A stretch of 48,562 nt of DNA from Rhodospirillaceae bacterium (GTDB taxonomy: Bacteria; Pseudomonadota; Alphaproteobacteria; Rhodospirillales; Casp-alpha2). Position numbers and translations under genes: made by a program. Positions 1 to 8,816 of this stretch are shown here, piece by piece (position 1 is the stretch's first letter; each line of letters starts with the position of its first letter). The notes below the pieces were generated by a model. It searched no databases and had not been told where the DNA came from. It saw only the letters and a list, made by a program, of their open reading frames with translations. Location: positions 1 to 48,562 of the forward strand of contig NZAZ01000139.1 in assembly GCA_002686255.1 (NCBI GenBank). The letters run 5' to 3'.

Positions 1-534
1 GTCCGCTTCGGGTCAAAACCAGACATAAACGCCAGTGCTGAAAAAGGTCCGCTTTTGGGGGTAAAGCGGACCTAGAAAAAGTAACGAAAGATGCCATAGG
101 CGGTTTATTGGAGGGTGCTCACCGATTGATCACATCGGGCTGGTATTGGGGCTAAACCAGGTGATACGAGCGGCACCGGTCTTTCACAAGAAATGGCAGA
201 AACCAGCACCAAAGAGAAAGACTCGCGACCTATCAAGACCGCGAGCCGTGAATTTCAAGACCGGTCCCTTCAACCACTCGGGCACCCATCCGTTGCTTTC
301 AATTCAATATCTTAAGGCGGTATCGCGGCCCCTTGGAAAAGAGCTTTTGGGCGGTTTGCAACCCATTTGCAACCCAATGGCTTGGCTATTGTTCTAGGTG
401 CGTTTGCAGGGTGGCGTCAATTCGATTTACAGGCTCGTCTTGTAGGCCGGTAATGGAGCGGGTGTAAACGTCGAAAGCCGACATACCGGGGCCCAATGTT
501 CGCTCCTGGGGCTATATCTGTTTCCTTACGTGAA
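1..534. other. Left-flank stretch without a convincing gene
   Basis: I see no credible coding region here: the short open frames have no recognisable motifs and unusual composition. The stretch holds a TGTCCGCTT-type repeat at its left edge, a perfect hairpin at 45-73, and an 11-bp tandem duplication TTTGCAACCCA at about 357-378. Composition is more mixed than in the coding DNA to the right. The C69 peptidase gene ends short at its right border, so foreign or rearranged DNA may start here. This last point is inference. Confidence 0.5.
45..73. repeat. GTCCGCTT-type palindromic repeat (hairpin)
   Basis: AGGTCCGCTTT at 45-55 is the exact reverse complement of AAAGCGGACCT at 63-73, with a 7-nt loop. 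A related unit starts at position 1 (GTCCGCTTCGGGTC), and TGTCCGCTT recurs at 46519-46527 and 48454-48462 beside two IS110-family elements. This indicates a dispersed palindromic repeat. There is no T-run, so it is not a standard terminator. Confidence 0.55.
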
Positions 535-1482
535 TTATGTGCCTTCACATACAGTGCCGGAGCGCCGCAGATCATCGACGCGCCGGAAGGACGCGCGGCA
601 GGGGTTCGGCTCATCGGTCAGCCAATGGGTCGCATCGCCGCCCGGCGACAGCCGGGACACCATCGAGGCCGTCGTCTCGAACCCGCCGTGCATGCATATG
701 CCGCTTTCATGGTGGCGGAGGATGTCCATCATCGTTTCCGGCGTGATGGCGCCGTCATTCCGGGCCACAAGACGCGCCCCCCACGCCTCGCGCGAGCCCG
801 GGTCCGGTTCAACCGGCGCGACGCTGAAACAGGCCGCGAAATCGACCGATCCGCCGTCACAGGGAAGGCCGAGCAAGCGGGCCTCGTGGGCCAGGTCCCG
901 GCGGCCGAGGTCGTAATGGCCTCGAATGGACAGCCGGTTGGAAATATTCCTGACACCGCTCGGCACCCGTTCCGCGACCCAAAACCGCGCCGCCGTCTCC
1001 AATACCCAGGCTTCATGAACGTCCGCGATCAGGAAGGAATTGTCGTAGGCGAACCCCGGATCGTTTTCGGCGCAGGGACCGCCTTGGCCGAATTCCTCGA
1101 GAAGCGACACGATGACATCGAGAGCGTCCCGCGCCGTCGACCCCCGTTCGAGCCCCAGCCGGACCAGATCCATTCCCAGCAATGCCGGCGGACCCGGGGG
1201 AAACCTTGTCCAAACCGCCTGGTTGCCGATGACGACGCCGCATTCGTTGGCGCCCATTTCGGCCCCCCACATCCAATCGATCCGGGACAGAAGCACCGCA
1301 TGGGTTCGCCCGGCTTCGGGAATCTCCATGTAGGTGCATTGAAGGACCTCCCCCGCCGCGTGGCGGGCCCCGGGGTAAACGCGGATACCCTGTCCTTCGC
1401 CGGCCGGGCGGTCGCTGTTTTTGGCGAAGATGACGGACCCGTCCTTGGTTGCCGGCGGCAATGCGATAAAGGTGTCACACAT
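535..1482 (-). CDS. C69-family (secernin-like) peptidase, C-terminally short
   Basis: The 315-aa product begins Met-Cys-Asp-Thr, placing Cys2 as the expected N-terminal nucleophile of the Ntn-hydrolase fold after Met removal. NSDRP at residues 22-26 and the later block HWLTDEPNPCRASF (about 285-298) fit secernin/dipeptidase family C69. These enzymes hydrolyse short peptides or other amide bonds; the substrate is not predictable. Family members usually run to about 400 residues, and here the frame stops soon after the HWLT block. The last residues look unrelated, so the gene has probably lost its C-terminal part to a rearrangement or frameshift next to the repeat-rich left flank. Activity is doubtful. 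Confidence 0.8.
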   Translation of the reverse strand: MCDTFIALPPATKDGSVIFAKNSDRPAGEGQGIRVYPGARHAAGEVLQCTYMEIPEAGRTHAVLLSRIDWMWGAEMGANECGVVIGNQAVWTRFPPGPPALLGMDLVRLGLERGSTARDALDVIVSLLEEFGQGGPCAENDPGFAYDNSFLIADVHEAWVLETAARFWVAERVPSGVRNISNRLSIRGHYDLGRRDLAHEARLLGLPCDGGSVDFAACFSVAPVEPDPGSREAWGARLVARNDGAITPETMMDILRHHESGICMHGGFETTASMVSRLSPGGDATHWLTDEPNPCRASFRRVDDLRRSGTVCEGT

Positions 1483-1529
1483 GGTTCATACCCCGCCTTT
1501 TTTAGTCCCTGTCAGGCCTCCGGCCCTCC

Positions 1530-2000
1530 TCACTCCTTCTCCCGCTTCTCGAACGCCGCCGTCCATTCGCGGGCCAGGCGCCGCGCCTCCGCAATCTGGG
1601 CGGAAGTCATTTTCCTGGCGAGGAAGTCGCGGTCACGCTCGGAATTGCGGAGTTTCCTGCCGGGCGGGTGGCGCGAGGCCGCGAGGTCGAACCACTTGTG
1701 CGCCTGCACATCGTCCTGCGCAACGCCTTGGCCGTTGCCGTACATCATACCGAGGTTATTCAGGGCTTCGGCGAAGTCTTGCTCGGCGGCCCGCCGCCAC
1801 CAATGCACCGCCTTCGTGTAGTCCCGCGCCGTGCCGCGGCCTTTGTAGTACATTAAGCCGAGATTGAATTGCGCGAATGGCTTGCCTTGCTCAGCGTCTT
1901 TTTTGGCGGCTTCAAAGGCGGGTTTGAAGACGAATTTGGAGATAATAGATAGCAGGCCATTCATGCCCATATTTAATATCTCGTTGGCGGATATCGTCAA
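1530..2000 (-). CDS. Sel1-like repeat protein
   Basis: This 156-aa protein carries two clear Sel1-type (TPR-like) repeats at about residues 38-110: AQFNLGLMYYKGRGTARDY, then ALNNLGMMYGNGQGVAQDD, each followed by a KAVHWW or KWFDLA helix. Sel1 repeats are protein-protein interaction solenoids. No enzymatic domain and no clear signal peptide are present, though residues 10-25 are hydrophobic. The C-terminal 40 residues are charged and helical. The listed start is TTG; ATG at 1970 (MGMNGLL) is a good alternative and would remove ten residues. It lies 47 nt upstream of the C69 gene on the same strand, possibly in one transcript. The specific role is unknown. Confidence 0.75.
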   Translation of the reverse strand: MTISANEILNMGMNGLLSIISKFVFKPAFEAAKKDAEQGKPFAQFNLGLMYYKGRGTARDYTKAVHWWRRAAEQDFAEALNNLGMMYGNGQGVAQDDVQAHKWFDLAASRHPPGRKLRNSERDRDFLARKMTSAQIAEARRLAREWTAAFEKREKE

Positions 2001-2193
2001 GGCATGGGTGGCCAGCTTCTAAATTTTGAGGTCGCTGAGTTTCTCTCTCCGAATTTTTTCAGAAAAATCCAAAAATCATCTGAGGATACTGAAGCGCGAA
2101 GGGCCGGCCCGCCCCCCAAGCCCCCCAAGCCCTCCAAGTCCCCCTGGGGGCGACCCCGTTGCCCTCTGACGCTTGGCGGAGTATCACCGGAAC

Positions 2194-2991
2194 ATGTTCT
2201 TCGTGCTTTCCAAAGTTCTGTGGTTCGTCACCAACCCGGGAAACATGCTTTTGCTTTTTCTTCTCCTGGGCATGACCCTGCTTTGGACCCGGTGGCGGCG
2301 GGCCGGGCGGTGGCTGGTCAGCGCCGTCGCCGTCATCGGCGTGGCGTTGGCGGTTTTCCCGTTCGGCGGTTGGCTGGTCGGCGCCCTGGAAGACAGGTTT
2401 CCGGCCGTAACCATTCCGCCGGCTCGGGTCGACGGCGTCATCGTCGCCGGCGGCATCGTCGATCCGGTCCTCAGCGACGACCGCGGCCAGGTGTCCGTCG
2501 GCGGTGCCACCGAGCGGCTGTTCGAGATGGCGGCCCTGGCCAAAAAGTATCCCCGGGCCAGGCTGGTGTTCAGCGGCGGCTCTGGAAGCCTGATGGACCA
2601 GGACAGGAAGGAAGCGCACGCCGTGAAGCCGCTGTTGCGCCAGCTCGGCATCGATTTGAAGCGGGTGATCTTCGAGGACGGGTCCCGGAACACGGCGGAA
2701 AACGCCGCCTTCAGCTACCGTTTAGCGAAACCGAGGAAAGGGGAAGCGTGGCTTTTGGTGACCTCCGCCTTTCATATGCCGAGGGCCGTCGGCAGCTTTC
2801 GCCAGGTCGGATGGGAGGTGATTCCATACCCGGTCGATTACATGACCCGGGGAAAGGCCGAACTTCCACTTCGGTTTAATTTCGCCGGAGGCCTGGGTTC
2901 CCTCGGCGGGGCGCTGCACGAGTTTCTGGGCCTGTTTTTCTATTGGCTGGATGGAAAAACGGACCAATTGTTTCCCGGGCCCCGGCGATGA
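2194..2991 (+). CDS. YdcF/ElyC/SanA-family DUF218 membrane protein
   Basis: The 265-aa product has two N-terminal membrane segments (about residues 13-30 and 40-62) followed by a DUF218 domain. Typical signatures are VDGVIVAGG, ARLVFSGGSGSL, EDGSRNTAENA and LVTSAFHMPRAVGSF. Members such as E. coli ElyC and SanA act at the inner membrane in envelope integrity and undecaprenyl-phosphate or peptidoglycan precursor metabolism. I chose ATG 2194 because the membrane segment starts right after it; a TTG seven codons upstream (2173) is possible. Three wall-remodelling genes follow on the same strand, which supports an envelope role. Confidence 0.85.
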   Translation: MFFVLSKVLWFVTNPGNMLLLFLLLGMTLLWTRWRRAGRWLVSAVAVIGVALAVFPFGGWLVGALEDRFPAVTIPPARVDGVIVAGGIVDPVLSDDRGQVSVGGATERLFEMAALAKKYPRARLVFSGGSGSLMDQDRKEAHAVKPLLRQLGIDLKRVIFEDGSRNTAENAAFSYRLAKPRKGEAWLLVTSAFHMPRAVGSFRQVGWEVIPYPVDYMTRGKAELPLRFNFAGGLGSLGGALHEFLGLFFYWLDGKTDQLFPGPRR

Positions 2992-3107
2992 CTTGCGCCG
3001 CCGCCGGGGCTGTGGCAGAAGCAAGGATAATCTTTTGACATTCGGTTTTATGCCCGTTTTAAACCCGGGCAGGTGAATCCGGCGATGAAGATTACGGCGG
3101 TTTGACC

Positions 3108-4310
3108 ATGAATAGACGCTTTTTGCTGTTGCCGGTTTTGCTGGCGGCGGGGCTTGCCGGGCCCGTTTCGGCGGCCGAGCCGGAGGTGCCTTTCTCGCAA
3201 TGGCTCGATGGCGTCCGCCAGGAGGCGGAGGCGGCCGGCATGACAAACGCTTTCCTCGATGCCGCGCTTGCCGGGGCCAGGCCAATCAAACGGGTCATTG
3301 AACTCGACCGGCGGCAACCCGAATTCACCCTGACCTTCTGGAATTACCTGAACAAAAGCGTCAACCCCGCCCGCATCGGCAGGGGGCGGGAGATGCTGGC
3401 CAAACACCGGGCGTTATTGCAACAAACCGCCCGCCGGTTCGGGGTTCAGCCCCGTTTTATCGTCGCCTTCTGGGGCCTCGAGAGCAATTACGGCAAACAC
3501 ACAGGCGCCTTCCCGGTGATCGGGGCGGTGGCCACGCTGGCCCATGATCCGCGCCGCAGCCGGTTCTTCCGGGGCCAGCTCCTGGCCGCCCTGACGATCA
3601 TGAGCCGCGGCGACGTGCCCTTGAAGGTGAAAGGGTCGTGGGCTGGGGCAATGGGAAATTTTCAATTTATTCCAACTACTTACAAGGATTTTGCCGTTGA
3701 CGCCGATGGCGACGGCCGGCGCGACCTATGGAACAGCCATGCCGACATGTTCGCCTCGGCGGCCAATTATCTTCGGCGTTCCGGCTGGCGGCATGGGTGG
3801 TCCTGGGGGCGGGAGGTGAAACTGCCGAAGGGGTTCGGGTTCGCTCAAACGGGGCTGGGCGTCCGCAAGCCCCTCGGCCAATGGCAGGCGCTGGGAGTCC
3901 GCCGCATCGACGGCGGCGACCTGCCGAAGGCCGAGGCCCGGGCTTCCGTCATCCTGCCGGCCGGGTATAAAGGGCCAGCGTTTCTGGTCTATCAGAATTA
4001 CCGGACCATCCTGAACTGGAACCGGTCCCTGCTGTATGCCATCGCCGTCGGTCATTTGGCCGACCGGCTGGTCGGCGGCGGGCTGTTCCGGAGCAAAAGA
4101 CCGGCCAAGGAAGTTCCCCTTTCCCGGGCCGACGTGAAGGACATGCAGCGGCTGTTGGCGGCCAAGGGGTTCGATTCGGGCGGCAGCGACGGCGTGATCG
4201 GGCCGGAAACGCGAAAAGCCATCAAGGCCTATCAGAACCAAATCAATCTGCCGGCCGACGGATACCCGACCATCGGCCTGCTCGAAAGGCTCCGCGGCAC
4301 CGGAGGGTGA
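3108..4310 (+). CDS. mltB: Lytic murein transglycosylase, MltB family, with PG-binding domain
   Basis: The 400-aa exported enzyme cleaves the MurNAc-GlcNAc bond of peptidoglycan with 1,6-anhydro product formation. Residues 1-23 form a signal peptide ending SAA. The SLT_2 (MltB) catalytic domain spans about 28-320, with the expected catalytic glutamate Glu125 in FWGLESNYG and the GSWAGAMGNFQFIPTTY substrate-groove motif. A PG_binding_1 domain occupies about 345-398 (VKDMQRLLAAKGFD, DGVIGPETRKAI). There is no lipobox, so it is periplasmic rather than lipid-anchored. The start is ATG 3108; an in-frame TTG two codons earlier is less likely. It lies between an envelope-integrity gene and rlpA. Confidence 0.92.
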   Translation: MNRRFLLLPVLLAAGLAGPVSAAEPEVPFSQWLDGVRQEAEAAGMTNAFLDAALAGARPIKRVIELDRRQPEFTLTFWNYLNKSVNPARIGRGREMLAKHRALLQQTARRFGVQPRFIVAFWGLESNYGKHTGAFPVIGAVATLAHDPRRSRFFRGQLLAALTIMSRGDVPLKVKGSWAGAMGNFQFIPTTYKDFAVDADGDGRRDLWNSHADMFASAANYLRRSGWRHGWSWGREVKLPKGFGFAQTGLGVRKPLGQWQALGVRRIDGGDLPKAEARASVILPAGYKGPAFLVYQNYRTILNWNRSLLYAIAVGHLADRLVGGGLFRSKRPAKEVPLSRADVKDMQRLLAAKGFDSGGSDGVIGPETRKAIKAYQNQINLPADGYPTIGLLERLRGTGG

Positions 4311-4460
4311 TTTTTAACAATTCGGTGGCGGAAACGGACCCAACGTCGCCATCCATGGGCCGTAAGAGTCGGGCGACAAACCACAAGATAACGTTATTTG
4401 CCTTTCAGGCTAATACCAGATATTGAATATGATGAAGTCTATTGCCGGGCGGGGATTTAA

Positions 4461-5447
4461 ATGAGCGACGTTTGGACCGGGCTAAGGTGGGTTTCTCTTG
4501 CTCTTGCCGCCCTTGTCCTTTCGGCCTGCGCCGAAACGGAATTTCTCGTCCATTCCGCCAAGCGGATGTCGAGCATCGTTTCCGGGCCGGCCGAACCCGG
4601 TTTTAAGATCGGCCAGCCCTATCAAATCCAGGGTGTTTGGTACTATCCGGCGGAAAATTACCAATACGACGAAACCGGTATCGCCTCATGGTATGGGGGC
4701 CAGTTCCACGGCCGGCGGACCGCCAACGGCGAAATCTACGACATGAATTCGTTGACGGCGGCGCACCGGACCCTGCCGATGCCCAGTTTCGTCCGCGTCA
4801 CCAATTTTGAAAACGGCCGCAGCCTGATCCTCAAGGTCAACGACCGGGGGCCGTTCGCCCGCGGACGGATCATCGACATTTCGCGCCGGGGGGCGCAACT
4901 ACTTGGTTATCAAAGTACCGGCACGGCCAGGGTGCGGGTTCAGATCATGGCCGACAAAAGCAGGGTCCTGGCGGCGAGAATGAGGTCCCGCAAGCAATTT
5001 GCCGATGCCGGAACGCCGATCACCGTCGACCGCCTGCCGAAGCCGGAAGTCAAAACCGAAACCTTGGCGCCGCCACCCGCCGCCGCCGCCGCTTCCGGGG
5101 CGGCGGCGCCGTCGGCGGCTAACGAAATCCGCCAGAACCTGCCCGTCCAGGTTCGCCCGGAGGGCACGGTGACGGCGTCGGCGCTTCCCGGCGTCGTTAC
5201 CTTGAAACCCATCCGCAAAACCAATCTTTTCATCCAGGCCGGCGCCTTCGGTCACTTCGAAAACGCCAACAAGGTCAGGGCCCGGCTGTCGATGGTGGGG
5301 CCGGTCAAGGTGCGTTCGGTCCTGATCAACGGCCGCGACCTTTTCCGTGTCCGTGTCGGCCCCCTGTCCAGTGTCGCCGAGGCCGACCGCATGCTCGAAA
5401 CGGTGACTCGGGCCGGATATCCGGACGCCCGCATCGTCGTCGATTAG
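4461..5447 (+). CDS. rlpA: RlpA-family septal ring lytic transglycosylase lipoprotein
   Basis: The 328-aa product starts with a lipoprotein signal whose lipobox is LSAC (Cys23). A double-psi beta-barrel domain lies at about residues 72-160 (GIASWYGGQFHGRRTANGE, VNDRGPFARGRIIDIS), the RlpA catalytic fold that cuts glycan strands lacking stem peptides. An Ala/Pro-rich linker (about 195-215) leads to a SPOR domain at about 250-328 (FIQAGAFGHFENANKV), which binds denuded septal glycans. The expected location is the outer membrane or septum. It precedes the D,D-carboxypeptidase on the same strand, a common alphaproteobacterial arrangement. The upstream GGCGGGGA is a reasonable ribosome-binding site. 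Confidence 0.93.
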   Translation: MSDVWTGLRWVSLALAALVLSACAETEFLVHSAKRMSSIVSGPAEPGFKIGQPYQIQGVWYYPAENYQYDETGIASWYGGQFHGRRTANGEIYDMNSLTAAHRTLPMPSFVRVTNFENGRSLILKVNDRGPFARGRIIDISRRGAQLLGYQSTGTARVRVQIMADKSRVLAARMRSRKQFADAGTPITVDRLPKPEVKTETLAPPPAAAAASGAAAPSAANEIRQNLPVQVRPEGTVTASALPGVVTLKPIRKTNLFIQAGAFGHFENANKVRARLSMVGPVKVRSVLINGRDLFRVRVGPLSSVAEADRMLETVTRAGYPDARIVVD

Positions 5448-5561
5448 ACTTTTCCCGCCCGGCGCTGAATGGGGTCATCCTTCGCCTTGCCGTGGTCACA
5501 ATCCGGTGCTACCAACGTGTCCGACGCCGTCAACCGAAGAATAATGATCCGGGGATGATAA

Positions 5562-6749
5562 ATGTTGGCTAAGCGACCGAAGCGCCTCTTTTCCGCTCTC
5601 CGGCCCGCTTTTAGGATCGTCCTTTTCCTTTCGCCGTTCCTGTTCGGGTTTTCGCCGCCGGCCTTGGCCATCGAAACCATTGCCGAGCAGGCCTTCCTGC
5701 TCGACATGACCACCGGCGAGGTGCTGTTCGAAAAGAACGCCGATCAACCGATGGCGCCGGCGTCGATGAGCAAGATGATGACCGCCTACATGATTTTCGA
5801 GCGCCTACGGGACGGCAGCCTGACTTTGGACGACACCTTCACCGTCAGCGAAAACGCCTGGCGCAAGGGGGGGGCAAAAAGCGGCGGTTCGACGATGTTC
5901 CTGGAGCCCGGAAAACGGGTCAAGGTGGAAGACCTTCTTCGCGGCATTATCGTGCAGTCGGGCAACGACGCCTGCATCGTCGTCGCCGAGGGCCTGGCCA
6001 GCAGCGAGGCCGCGTTCGCCGAGGAAATGACAGCCAGGGCCAGAGAACTTGGCTTGAAAAACACCGTCTTCAAGAACGCCACCGGCTGGCCCGACCCCGA
6101 GCACCTGACCTCGGCTCAAGACATGGCGCTGCTGGCCAAGCGGACGATCGAGGATTTTCCCGAGTATTACCACTACTACGCCGAAAAGGAATTCACCTAC
6201 AACACCATCCGCCAGATCAACCGTAACCCGCTTTTGTACAAGAACATCAACGCCGATGGGCTGAAGACCGGCCATACCGTGGAGTCCGGGTATGGCCTCA
6301 CGGCATCGGCGACCAAGGGCGACAGGCGCCTGATCCTGGTGGTCAACGGGTTGCCGACGAAAAAAGACCGCAGCCGCGAACCCGAGCGGTTTTTGAACTG
6401 GGGGTTCAGGGATTTCAACAATTACCGGCTTTTTTCCGCCGGCGAGGAAGTGATTGAGGCCGACATCTGGCTGGGAAAGGAAGCCAAGGTGCCGCTGGTC
6501 ATCGAACGCGAGATGCTGCTGACCCTGGCCCGCAAGGCCCGGCGCAAGATGAAAGTGACGGTCACCTTCAAAAATCCCATCCCGGCCCCCATCGCCAAGG
6601 GCGATCCGGTGGCCAAGCTGGTGTTGACGGTCCCCGGCCGCGACCCGCTCGAGGTGCCGCTGCTGGCCGGCGCGGCGGTGGAGCGCTTAGGGCTTTTCGG
6701 GCGCCTGGGAACGGCCTTGAAGGCCATTATCTGGGGTGAATCCGGGTGA
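5562..6749 (+). CDS. dacC: D-alanyl-D-alanine carboxypeptidase (PBP5/6 family)
   Basis: This 395-aa serine-type carboxypeptidase trims the terminal D-Ala from peptidoglycan pentapeptides in the periplasm. A signal peptide covers about residues 1-36. The three penicillin-binding motifs are present: Ser68-Met-Ser-Lys71 (SxxK nucleophile), Ser133-Gly-Asn135 and Lys235-Thr-Gly237. The C-terminal beta-rich PBP5 domain follows (about 285-375), and the extreme C-terminus (AVERLGLFGRLGTALKAII) could form the amphipathic membrane anchor. Its TGA overlaps the proposed GTG start of tmk, so the two are probably translationally coupled. The symbol dacC, dacA or dacF cannot be distinguished from sequence alone. 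Confidence 0.93.
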   Translation: MLAKRPKRLFSALRPAFRIVLFLSPFLFGFSPPALAIETIAEQAFLLDMTTGEVLFEKNADQPMAPASMSKMMTAYMIFERLRDGSLTLDDTFTVSENAWRKGGAKSGGSTMFLEPGKRVKVEDLLRGIIVQSGNDACIVVAEGLASSEAAFAEEMTARARELGLKNTVFKNATGWPDPEHLTSAQDMALLAKRTIEDFPEYYHYYAEKEFTYNTIRQINRNPLLYKNINADGLKTGHTVESGYGLTASATKGDRRLILVVNGLPTKKDRSREPERFLNWGFRDFNNYRLFSAGEEVIEADIWLGKEAKVPLVIEREMLLTLARKARRKMKVTVTFKNPIPAPIAKGDPVAKLVLTVPGRDPLEVPLLAGAAVERLGLFGRLGTALKAIIWGESG

Positions 6750-7417
6750 GGGGCGTGAAGCCCCCCCCGACGAGCGGAAAATTCATCACCCTCGAAGGCG
6801 GCGAGGGGGCAGGCAAAACCACCCAAATCAAATTGTTGGCGGATTTTCTCAAGGCCGGCGGCCTTGATCCGATAATCACACGCGAGCCCGGCGGTTCGCC
6901 GGCGGCCGAGGTCATCCGAAGCCTTTTGGTTGAAGGCGCCGTTGACCGCTGGCAACCGATGACCGAGGCGCTGCTTAATTTCGCCGCCCGGCTGGAGCAC
7001 GTCCGGGAAACCATAGAACCGGCGTTGACGGCAGGGCGATGGGTCTTGTGCGACCGGTTTGCCGATTCCACCGTCGCCTATCAGGGATATGGCCACGACC
7101 TGGGCCGGGCCGCCATCGACGAGCTCCACAGGCTGGTCCTCGGCTATTTTCAGCCCGACCTTACCGTCATCCTCGATATTCCGGTCGACGAAGGCCTGGC
7201 CCGGACCAGGAACCGGGAACAGGCCGAAGGCTCCCGGGAAGACCGCTACGAGCGCATGGACGAAGGCTTCCACCAACGGCTCCGGGACGGTTTTCTCGAT
7301 ATCGCGCGGCGCAACCCGGAACGCTGCGTCGTCATCGACGCCGCCCAGGAACCGGAAACCGTGCATGCGGAAATCCGGGCCGTGGTCGGCCAACGCCTGA
7401 AGGTTGCGTTGGCATGA
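6746..7417 (+). CDS. tmk: Thymidylate kinase
   Basis: The 223-aa cytosolic kinase phosphorylates dTMP to dTDP with ATP, an essential step to dTTP. The P-loop GGEGAGKT is at residues 18-25, the DR motif appears as CDRFADSTVAYQG, and the TREPGG dTMP-binding motif is at about 45-50. The length is normal. GTG 6746 overlaps the dacC stop; another in-frame GTG (6755) could be the start, since family proteins begin close to the P-loop. It ends in an ATGA overlap with holB, the usual alphaproteobacterial tmk-holB pairing. Confidence 0.95.
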   Translation: MRGVKPPPTSGKFITLEGGEGAGKTTQIKLLADFLKAGGLDPIITREPGGSPAAEVIRSLLVEGAVDRWQPMTEALLNFAARLEHVRETIEPALTAGRWVLCDRFADSTVAYQGYGHDLGRAAIDELHRLVLGYFQPDLTVILDIPVDEGLARTRNREQAEGSREDRYERMDEGFHQRLRDGFLDIARRNPERCVVIDAAQEPETVHAEIRAVVGQRLKVALA

Positions 7418-8502
7418 CAGATCTCCCGCATCCACGGGAAAACCCTGATCTCCGGGGCCACGAAGAAGCCGAGAAAATCCTTTTGGACGGCTTCCACGGC
7501 GGCCGCCTGGCCCATGCCTGGCTGATTTCGGGGCCGCAGGGGATCGGCAAGGCGACTCTTGCTTATCGATTTGCCCGTTATATTTTGGCGCAAGGAGGCG
7601 AAGGGGCAGGGGGGCTGTTTAGTGATGCTCAGCCGGCAGACGACATGTATCTGGCCCCGGATAACCCGGTTTTCATGCGCACCGCCGCCGGAGGCCATGC
7701 CGATCTGAAGGCCGTCGAGCGCACCGTCAACGAGAAGACCGGCAAGCTCCGGAGCGAGATCGTCGTCGACGATGTCCGCGCCGTCGGCCGGTTTTTCGCC
7801 ATGACGGCGGGCGAGGGCGGTTGGCGGGTGGCGGTCATCGACAGCGCCGACGAGATGAACACCAGCGCCGCCAATGCGGTCCTGAAAGTGTTGGAAGAAC
7901 CGCCTGACCGGGCGCTGTTGCTGCTGGTCAGCCACAACCCCGGGCGCCTGCTGGCGACGATCCGATCGCGCTGCCGCAAGCTGGCCTTGCAACCGCTCCC
8001 CGGAGAGACCGTCGAGAAGCTGATCGCCGAGGCTTTGCCGGATCTCGATGCCGGGGACGCCTCGACGCTGGCGTATCTCGCCGACGGCAGCCCCGGACGC
8101 GCCCTGGCCCTTGCCGCCGAAGGCGGGCTCGGGCTTTACCGCGACATGACGGGCCTGTTGGAAACGCTTCCCCGGCTTGACATCCCGGCCCTTCACGCCT
8201 TCGGCGTCCGGCTCGGCAAGGCCGGTGCCGACGAAGCGTTCAGTACCGCGTCGAACCTGCTCCGTTGGTGGCTGGCGCGGTTGATCCTGTCGGCTTCGGG
8301 GGCGATGGCGGCGGACGGGCCTTTCACGGCGGAAGAAAAGGCGCTGATGGACCGCCTCGGCCAAGCGGCTGGCCTTGATCGCTGGTTTGAGGTGTGGGAA
8401 AAGATCAACCGCCTGCTGGATAAGACCGAACACGCCAATCTGGACCGCAAGCAGGTGGTTTTGAACGTGTTTTTGCCCCTCGAAAACGCCGTCAGCCGGT
8501 AA
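7414..8502 (+). CDS. holB: DNA polymerase III delta' subunit
   Basis: This 362-aa clamp-loader subunit helps load the beta sliding clamp. The AAA+ Walker A motif is GPQGIGKAT (residues 40-48), and an SRC motif (IRSRCRKL), the arginine-finger region of delta', is present. VLKVLEEPPDRALLLLVSHN is the conserved core. The start ATG overlaps the tmk stop (ATGA); a longer upstream open frame is only a shadow across tmk. An insertion after the P-loop replaces the Cys-rich zinc module of the E. coli protein, which I do not see here; alphaproteobacterial versions often differ in this region. Confidence 0.93.
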   Translation: MTDLPHPRENPDLRGHEEAEKILLDGFHGGRLAHAWLISGPQGIGKATLAYRFARYILAQGGEGAGGLFSDAQPADDMYLAPDNPVFMRTAAGGHADLKAVERTVNEKTGKLRSEIVVDDVRAVGRFFAMTAGEGGWRVAVIDSADEMNTSAANAVLKVLEEPPDRALLLLVSHNPGRLLATIRSRCRKLALQPLPGETVEKLIAEALPDLDAGDASTLAYLADGSPGRALALAAEGGLGLYRDMTGLLETLPRLDIPALHAFGVRLGKAGADEAFSTASNLLRWWLARLILSASGAMAADGPFTAEEKALMDRLGQAAGLDRWFEVWEKINRLLDKTEHANLDRKQVVLNVFLPLENAVSR

Positions 8503-8542
8503 AATTTCCCGGCCGCCTGTTTTCGATCACTCGTGTCCCCTA

Positions 8543-8805
8543 ATACCAAGGAACGATGATAATGACCTATAAGGACGGCTTTCCAAGGTTTTCGGCAAGG
8601 AGCGTGCGGCGTGGCGATGCGGCACATCGCGAGGCGTGCGCGACGCTGTCCGAAAGCCTTGGAAAGCCGCCGTTCCGGTCGTCCATGCGGCCCGTCGGAG
8701 GGCGTCCGAAAGCCTTGACGATGTCCCACATCGCCCGCGGCTTCCCTCCTACCCGACGGACCACATGGATGATCCCTAAGGGTCATTATCATCGTTCCTT
8801 GGTAT
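8543..8805. mobile_element. Miniature inverted-repeat element 1 (263 bp, no transposase)
   Basis: The left end (8543-8567, starting ATACCAAGGAACGATGATAA) is the exact reverse complement of the right end (8781-8805): 25 of 25 bases. Inside is a second inverted pair, 8576-8595 with 8650-8669 (one mismatch), a direct repeat GTCCGAAAGCCTTG at 8649 and 8704, and small hairpins such as GCGATG/CATCGC. The only open frame inside has no recognisable motif. Size, perfect ends and lack of coding content fit a MITE or large palindromic unit. It fills the gap between holB and metG and ends 11 nt before the metG start. A solo end lies at 15739-15760. Confidence 0.8.
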
Positions 8806-8816
8806 GATTGGCCGTC

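Noticed and set aside
146..397. 83-codon frame near the left edge
   Set aside because: No motif, no ribosome-binding site, and it crosses an 11-bp tandem duplication; composition does not fit a gene.
496..1821. 441-codon plus-strand open frame
   Set aside because: It runs antisense across the C69 peptidase and Sel1 genes, is very Arg/Pro-rich, and has no domain.
8556..8807. 83-codon frame inside miniature element 1
   Set aside because: It is made of the inverted repeats themselves, so the reading is a by-product of the palindromes.
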